Assembly: GCF_015670405.1 (NCBI RefSeq)
Contig: NZ_JADPBQ010000001.1
Span: 221,604 to 267,737, forward strand
Direction of reading: 5' to 3'
Length of the DNA: 46,134 nucleotides
DNA from: Clostridium sp. 1001271B_151109_B4
Lineage (GTDB): Bacteria; Bacillota; Clostridia; Clostridiales; Clostridiaceae
Shown here piece by piece: positions 41,769 to 46,134 of the stretch (its first letter is position 1; each line of letters begins with the position of its first letter). The position numbers were made by a program, and so were the translations under genes. A model generated the notes under the pieces. It did not search any database, was not told where the DNA came from, and was given only the letters and a program-made list of their open reading frames with translations.

Positions 41769-42406
41769 CTTATATCAATAATTTCATTAATACTATCTAT
41801 AATATAATCTGCATCTTTAAGTTCATTATGATTTCCATATCCATAAGCACATCCAATAGAATATAAATTATGCTTTTTAGCTATTTCAATATCAACAAAT
41901 CTATCACCAACAATAATAAAATTCCCTTGATGCTTTTCTTTAATAAATTTGAAAATTTCATGCTTAGGTTTAAAGCCAAAATTCTCGCTACAATAAAAAT
42001 CTATAAAATACTTATCTAAGCTAAAAATTTCTATATGTTTCTTCATATAACCAACCTTACAATTACTAAGAAATATTAATTTATAACCTAACTCATTTAA
42101 CTTAACAAGTGTTTCTATAGTACCCTCATATAATTCAGCTTGTCCTGCATCAATATATTGAATCATAGCTTCTCCTATGATTGAACTACATTTTTTCTTT
42201 TCATCCGCTGGTAAACTTGGCATAAAATCATTCCACATTTGTCTTACAGTAAGCCCAAGAAACTTACTAATTTCCTCCTCCTTAAATACCTTTTCTTCAG
42301 CATAACCATTGCTTACTAAATAATCATATGCTCTTTTAAATGCCGGTTCATAAATCCTTATACTATTATGCAAAGTACCATCATAATCAAAAATAATATA
42401 CTTCAT
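41759..42406 (-). CDS. HAD phosphatase at the end of the rib operon
   Basis: A 215-residue HAD-IA hydrolase of the phosphoglycolate phosphatase-like group. Motif I is IIFDYDGTLHNS (Asp7 and Asp9), motif II LIFLSNCK, and motif IV FIIVGDRFVDIEIA, with an alpha-helical cap at about residues 16-90. It begins only 4 bp after the ribH stop and is followed by the operon terminator, so it is co-transcribed and probably coupled with ribH. Riboflavin synthesis needs a HAD-type phosphatase acting on 5-amino-6-ribitylamino-uracil phosphate, a step not covered by ribD, ribE, ribBA or ribH. This gene is a good candidate. Function is inferred from position. Confidence 0.85.
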   Translation of the reverse strand: MKYIIFDYDGTLHNSIRIYEPAFKRAYDYLVSNGYAEEKVFKEEEISKFLGLTVRQMWNDFMPSLPADEKKKCSSIIGEAMIQYIDAGQAELYEGTIETLVKLNELGYKLIFLSNCKVGYMKKHIEIFSLDKYFIDFYCSENFGFKPKHEIFKFIKEKHQGNFIIVGDRFVDIEIAKKHNLYSIGCAYGYGNHNELKDADYIIDSINEIIDIREI

Positions 42407-42410
42407 AATA

Positions 42411-42872
42411 TTACAAATTCTTTAAAAGATTAGCCATTTCAATTGCAGTAACTGCGGCATCATATCCTTTGTTTCCAGCTTTAGTACCTGCTCTTTCTAT
42501 AGCTTGTTCTATACTATCTGTAGTTAATACTCCGAATATTACTGGCTTTTCAGTTTGAAGTGATACTGTTGCGATACCTTTTGAAGCTTCTGCACAAACA
42601 TAATCAAAGTGAGGTGTTGATCCTTTAATAACTGCTCCTAAACAAATTACTGCATCATACTTATCATTTTGAGCCATTTTCTTTGCTACTAGTGGAATTT
42701 CAAATGCTCCTGGAACCCATGCTACTTCTATATTATCTTCATCTACCCCATGTCTCTTTAACCCATCTAAAGCTCCACCTAATAATTTTGATACTATAAA
42801 TTCATTAAATCTACCTACCACTATTCCAACCCTTAGTCCTTGTGCTACTAGATTTCCTTCTATTATTCTCAT
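42411..42872 (-). CDS. ribH: 6,7-dimethyl-8-ribityllumazine synthase
   Basis: A 153-residue lumazine synthase, which condenses 5-amino-6-ribitylaminouracil with 3,4-dihydroxy-2-butanone 4-phosphate. Signatures are [57 protein letters not shown] (catalytic His in the PHFDYV block) and [24 protein letters not shown]. Length is typical of the icosahedral enzyme. Third-last step of the operon; the gap to ribBA is 183 bp without a visible gene or terminator. Confidence 0.97.
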   Translation of the reverse strand: MRIIEGNLVAQGLRVGIVVGRFNEFIVSKLLGGALDGLKRHGVDEDNIEVAWVPGAFEIPLVAKKMAQNDKYDAVICLGAVIKGSTPHFDYVCAEASKGIATVSLQTEKPVIFGVLTTDSIEQAIERAGTKAGNKGYDAAVTAIEMANLLKNL

Positions 42873-43055
42873 TTCTTTTTCCTCCTAAAATTTCATTTAA
42901 TATAAATTTCCAACTTACAATTTATCTAACATCTTTTTAATAAAAGCTTATTTTAACTAATTAAGCCAAAATATACCTATCCATTTATTAACCTAAATAC
43001 TTTATCCTCTTATATCTTTACTAAACATACACTCTTTTTCTATTATTACTTAAAT

Positions 43056-44258
43056 TTAAATCATATGTCCCATTTTTTCTTTTTTAGTTTGGAGATAAAA
43101 CTCATTTTTTTCATTGTGGTTCATTGCAATGGGAACTCTATTTACAATTTCTATCCCATTACATTCTAATCCATCTATTTTTCTAGGATTATTAGTCATT
43201 AAATTTACCTTAAAGACTCCTAAATCCTTTAAAATTGCAGCTGCAACATCATAACTTCTCATATCTGCTGGAAAACCTAAAATTTCATTAGCTTCAACAG
43301 TATCATAGCCTTTATCTTGAAGTGCATAAGCCCTTAACTTATTAATAAGTCCAATTCCTCTCCCTTCTTGTCTCATATATAGTAAAATTCCAGTGCCTTC
43401 TTCAGCAATTCTTTTCATAGCTGCATCATATTGTTCTCCACAATCACATCTTTTTGATCCTAAAGCATCTCCAGTTAGACATTCAGAATGTACTCTTATT
43501 AAAACTGAATTATTAGAAGTTATATCTCCTTTAACTAAAGCTACGTGATGCTCTCCATTTAACTTATTTATAAATCCATACATTTTAAAATCACCATATC
43601 TAGTTGGCATTTTAATTTCAACAACTCTTTCCACTTTGGCTTCATTACTTTCTTTTTCTTTCCTATACTTTATTAACTCTTCAATAGTTATTATTTTCAA
43701 ATTATGAACTTTAGCAAATTCCACTAAATCTGGAGTCCGTGCCATTGTACCATCATCCTTCATAACTTCACATATAACTCCTGCACCTTTTAATCCCGCA
43801 AGTTTAGGCAAGTCAACTGCTGCTTCTGTATGTCCATTTCTTTCTAAAACGCCATTTTTTTTAGCCACTAAAGGAAATACATGCCCTGGTCTTCTAAAAT
43901 CCTCTGGTTTAGAATTATCATCAAGTACCTTTTGAATTGTAATTGCTCTTTCAAATGCAGAAATTCCAGTAGTTGTACTAGCATGATCAATAGCAACTGT
44001 AAATGCTGTTTCATGATTATCTGTATTATTTTCAACCATTGGTCCTATTTTAAGTTCATTTAATCTTTCTTCTTCAACTGGCATGCAAATAAGTCCACGC
44101 CCATACTTAGCCATAAAATTTATGGCTTCACCTGTAACCTTTTCTGCTGCCATTAACAGATCCCCTTCATTTTCCCTATCTGGGTTGTCTACAACAATAA
44201 TTATCTTTCCATCTTTTATATCACTAATTGCTTCCTCAATAGTATTAAATTTATACAT
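43056..44258 (-). CDS. ribBA: bifunctional DHBP synthase / GTP cyclohydrolase II
   Basis: A 400-residue fusion. Residues 1-200 are 3,4-dihydroxy-2-butanone 4-phosphate synthase ([11 protein letters not shown] at 24-34, and RRPGHVFPL). Residues 205-400 are GTP cyclohydrolase II with the zinc cysteines Cys260, Cys271 and Cys273 in [20 protein letters not shown] and the catalytic [13 protein letters not shown]. The two halves start the two branches of riboflavin synthesis, from ribulose 5-phosphate and GTP. Both active sites look intact. It sits between ribE (20-bp gap) and ribH. Confidence 0.97.
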   Translation of the reverse strand: MYKFNTIEEAISDIKDGKIIIVVDNPDRENEGDLLMAAEKVTGEAINFMAKYGRGLICMPVEEERLNELKIGPMVENNTDNHETAFTVAIDHASTTTGISAFERAITIQKVLDDNSKPEDFRRPGHVFPLVAKKNGVLERNGHTEAAVDLPKLAGLKGAGVICEVMKDDGTMARTPDLVEFAKVHNLKIITIEELIKYRKEKESNEAKVERVVEIKMPTRYGDFKMYGFINKLNGEHHVALVKGDITSNNSVLIRVHSECLTGDALGSKRCDCGEQYDAAMKRIAEEGTGILLYMRQEGRGIGLINKLRAYALQDKGYDTVEANEILGFPADMRSYDVAAAILKDLGVFKVNLMTNNPRKIDGLECNGIEIVNRVPIAMNHNEKNEFYLQTKKEKMGHMI

Positions 44259-44278
44259 TTTACATACTTCCTTTCTCC

Positions 44279-44935
44279 TTAAAAAAATCCATTTTCTCTT
44301 AAAAATTCTTCACTTATTGATGTATTTGGGTTATATTCTTCTTTTGATGCAAATCCCATAAGTTTTTCAACATATTTTGAAATAACATCGCATTCTAAAT
44401 TAACAGTTTCACCAATAGATTTATTTAATAAAGTCGTTTCTTGTGCTGTATGTGGGATTATAGAAACTTTAAATATACTTTCATCTACATAAGCAACTGT
44501 TAAGCTTATACCATCTATAGTTATTGAACCTTTTAAGACAACATATCTTAATATTTTACTTGCTGCCTTTACCGTAACCCAAGTAGCATTATCCTCTTTT
44601 TCTAATGAAATAATCTGACCTATTCCATCTATATGTCCACTTACAATATTCCCACCAATCCTGCTTTCCAAAGTTAATGCTCTTTCCAAATTCACCTTAT
44701 TACCTATGTCTAAAAGTCCTAAGTTACTTCTTCTTAATGTTTCAGCCATAACATCAGCTTCAAAACTATTACCTTTTAGATTAGTTACTGTCAAGCATAC
44801 ACCATTAGTGCAAATACTATCCCCTACTTTTGTTTTTTCTAATACTTTATTTGCCTTAATAATTAACTTTGAGGATTTAACTCCTCTTTTAATTTCTTTA
44901 ATTATTCCAAGTTCTTCAATTATTCCTGTAAACAT
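44279..44935 (-). CDS. ribE: riboflavin synthase alpha chain
   Basis: A 218-residue protein made of two homologous lumazine-binding barrels. Repeat one opens [15 protein letters not shown] with [13 protein letters not shown]. Repeat two has [16 protein letters not shown] and [18 protein letters not shown]. It dismutates two lumazine molecules to riboflavin. Residues after about 205 form a short charged tail. It lies 11 bp after ribD and 20 bp before ribBA. Some databases call this gene ribC or ribE. Confidence 0.97.
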   Translation of the reverse strand: MFTGIIEELGIIKEIKRGVKSSKLIIKANKVLEKTKVGDSICTNGVCLTVTNLKGNSFEADVMAETLRRSNLGLLDIGNKVNLERALTLESRIGGNIVSGHIDGIGQIISLEKEDNATWVTVKAASKILRYVVLKGSITIDGISLTVAYVDESIFKVSIIPHTAQETTLLNKSIGETVNLECDVISKYVEKLMGFASKEEYNPNTSISEEFLRENGFF

Positions 44936-44946
44936 ATAACTATCAC

Positions 44947-46038
44947 CTAACTTATATAGCCTTCTACTAAAATATCCTTACCTACATTCATTGTAGTTAT
45001 ATTTTTTAGTTTAAAAGCATTATTTAATTTATCTATTCCTCTACCACCAACTGGAGTTTTAGCTGTTTCTCCTCCTATTATTTTAGGAGCCATATATATC
45101 ATTACTTTATCAACTATCCCTTCTTCTAATGCAGAGTAATTTAATGTTGAGCCACCTTCTAATAAGATGCTATCTATATTAAGCTCTCCAAGCCTTCTCA
45201 TAAGATCATTTAAATCAACTCGTCCATTTTTTTCATTTATAATTAGAACTTCAATATTATTTTTCAATAATTTTTGAACCTTTGTTGTATTGGCTTTTTT
45301 GGTAGTAGCTATTATTGTCTTATTATCATGATTTTCTAACACTTTTGATTTCAGAGGAATTCTTAATGTACTGTCTACTATTATTCTTATAGGATTATTA
45401 CCTTCAACCACTCTACATGTTAATTCTGGATTATCCTTTATTATTGTATTTACACCGACCATAATTCCTAAAAACTTATTTCTTAAAATATGAACTTGTA
45501 ACCTTGACTTTTCACTAGTTATCCATTTAGATTCACCAGTTTTTGTTGCTATTTTTCCATCTAGTGACATTGCTGTTTTCATAACTACAAATGGCTTTTT
45601 AGTAGTTATATACTTAATAAATACTTCATTAATCTTTCTACATTCCTCTTCTAAAATACCAACTTCAACTTCTATTCCTGCATTTTTAAGTTTTTCTATT
45701 CCTTTTCCTGATACTAATGGGTTAGGATCAACCATACCAATAATAACTTTACTTATTTTATTTTCAATAATTCTATCTGCACAAGGTGGTGTTTTTCCAT
45801 AATGAAAGCATGGTTCTAAAGTAACATACATAGTAGCCCCTGTTGGATCATCATCTAAACTTTTAAATGCATTAACTTCTGCATGGCCTTCTCCATATCT
45901 TTCATGATAACCTTGTCCAATAATTTTTCCATCTTTAACAATGACTGCACCAACCAATGGATTAGGATTTACATTCCCTATACCTTTTTTTGCTAACTCA
46001 ATAGCTATTTTCATAAACTTTTCATTCAAAATCATCAT
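44947..46038 (-). CDS. ribD: bifunctional riboflavin deaminase/reductase
   Basis: A 363-residue fusion. Residues 1-145 are the zinc deaminase (HAEVNAF with His52 and Glu54; PCFHYGKTPPCADRI with Cys77 and Cys86). Residues 146-363 are the NADPH reductase (KPFVVMKTAMSLDGKIATKTGESKWI, then ILLEGGSTLNYSALEEGIVD). It carries out the second and third steps from the GTP branch. It is first in the rib operon, behind an FMN-riboswitch expression platform at the window edge. Met1 or Met2 could be the start. Confidence 0.97.
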   Translation of the reverse strand: MMILNEKFMKIAIELAKKGIGNVNPNPLVGAVIVKDGKIIGQGYHERYGEGHAEVNAFKSLDDDPTGATMYVTLEPCFHYGKTPPCADRIIENKISKVIIGMVDPNPLVSGKGIEKLKNAGIEVEVGILEEECRKINEVFIKYITTKKPFVVMKTAMSLDGKIATKTGESKWITSEKSRLQVHILRNKFLGIMVGVNTIIKDNPELTCRVVEGNNPIRIIVDSTLRIPLKSKVLENHDNKTIIATTKKANTTKVQKLLKNNIEVLIINEKNGRVDLNDLMRRLGELNIDSILLEGGSTLNYSALEEGIVDKVMIYMAPKIIGGETAKTPVGGRGIDKLNNAFKLKNITTMNVGKDILVEGYIS

Positions 46039-46093
46039 CTCACAATCATAATAATTTGAATTTAATAAATCTTTAGCTTATAAAAAATAAAAA

Positions 46094-46134
46094 CCCTGAG
46101 TTTTATCTCAGGGCTTGTTATTTTAACTACATCT
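46094..46134 (-). promoter_or_regulatory. ribD leader: 3' end of FMN riboswitch with its terminator
   Basis: On the minus strand the window opens with AGATGTAGTT, which matches the last bases of the RFN element (the GGGAGAAGATG-type end). It is followed by CCCTGAG / CTCAGGG (46094-46113) and TTTTTATTTTTT, an intrinsic terminator, then the ribD start 55 bp on. The aptamer itself would be just outside the window. With FMN bound, the terminator would form and shut the operon. Confidence 0.7.

Noticed and set aside
44706..44939. 77-codon plus-strand ORF inside ribE
   Set aside because: Antisense of an intact riboflavin synthase.
1..46134. CRISPR array, tRNA or rRNA genes, insertion sequence or integrated phage
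   Set aside because: No spaced direct repeats, cloverleaf or CCA ends, transposase, integrase or structural phage genes were found by reading.

Overview
The window is a very AT-rich, intron-free, densely packed bacterial segment. It looks like chromosomal DNA of an anaerobic Firmicute, most likely Clostridium sensu stricto. The evidence is the low GC, strong AGGAGG-type ribosome binding sites, TTGACA/TATAAT promoters, a tRNA-Trp T-box, an FMN-riboswitch expression platform, a Bacillus-type Fur box, [FeFe]-hydrogenase maturases and a BirA/BioY biotin salvage pair. I see no tRNA, rRNA, insertion sequence, CRISPR array or prophage. Almost all genes lie on the minus strand; the plus-strand ones are marR, dusA, tetR, birA and bioY.

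Layout, left to right. 0-6 kb: a MATE exporter divergent from its probable MarR repressor, a stand-alone amidase, a DusA-type tRNA-dihydrouridine synthase, a Cof-type HAD phosphatase, a 400-bp non-coding stretch, and an FMN-dependent alpha-hydroxy-acid oxidoreductase with a cysteine-rich N-terminus. 6-10 kb: a two-gene unit made of a TPR protein with a J-like domain lacking HPD and a short HscC-like Hsp70. 10-13 kb: a Fur-box controlled feoA-feoA-feoB operon ending in a 49-residue FeoB-associated Cys-rich protein. 13-16 kb: an aldo/keto reductase and a decaying sugar locus (RpiR regulator, rpiA-like remnant, broken GH5 glucanase). 16-21 kb: a secreted GH5 beta-mannanase with a carbohydrate-binding module, an orphan OppA lipoprotein, a long non-coding gap and a 2H phosphoesterase.

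21-26 kb: the [FeFe]-hydrogenase maturation operon (TM1266-like regulator, hydE, hydG, hydF). An intrinsic terminator sits between its promoter and its first ribosome binding site, so it appears to be controlled by attenuation. 26-30 kb: full-length cobalamin-dependent metH followed by a remnant of a second homocysteine methyltransferase. 30-36 kb: small proteins, a C_GCAxxG_C_C protein, and an MMPL exporter with a heptad-repeat secreted partner and divergent TetR. 36-39 kb: T-box controlled trpS, and birA-bioY behind a BirA operator. 39-46 kb: an FmdE-like protein, a nitronate monooxygenase-type flavoprotein, a flavodoxin-domain protein, and the riboflavin operon ribD-ribE-ribBA-ribH. The riboflavin operon ends in a HAD phosphatase that is a good candidate for its otherwise missing dephosphorylation step.

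The least explained signals are the hydrogenase-maturation leader RNA, the Hsp70/J-like pair, the rib-operon HAD, the gene remnants beside intact genes of related function, and the two long intergenic stretches with coding-like fragments.
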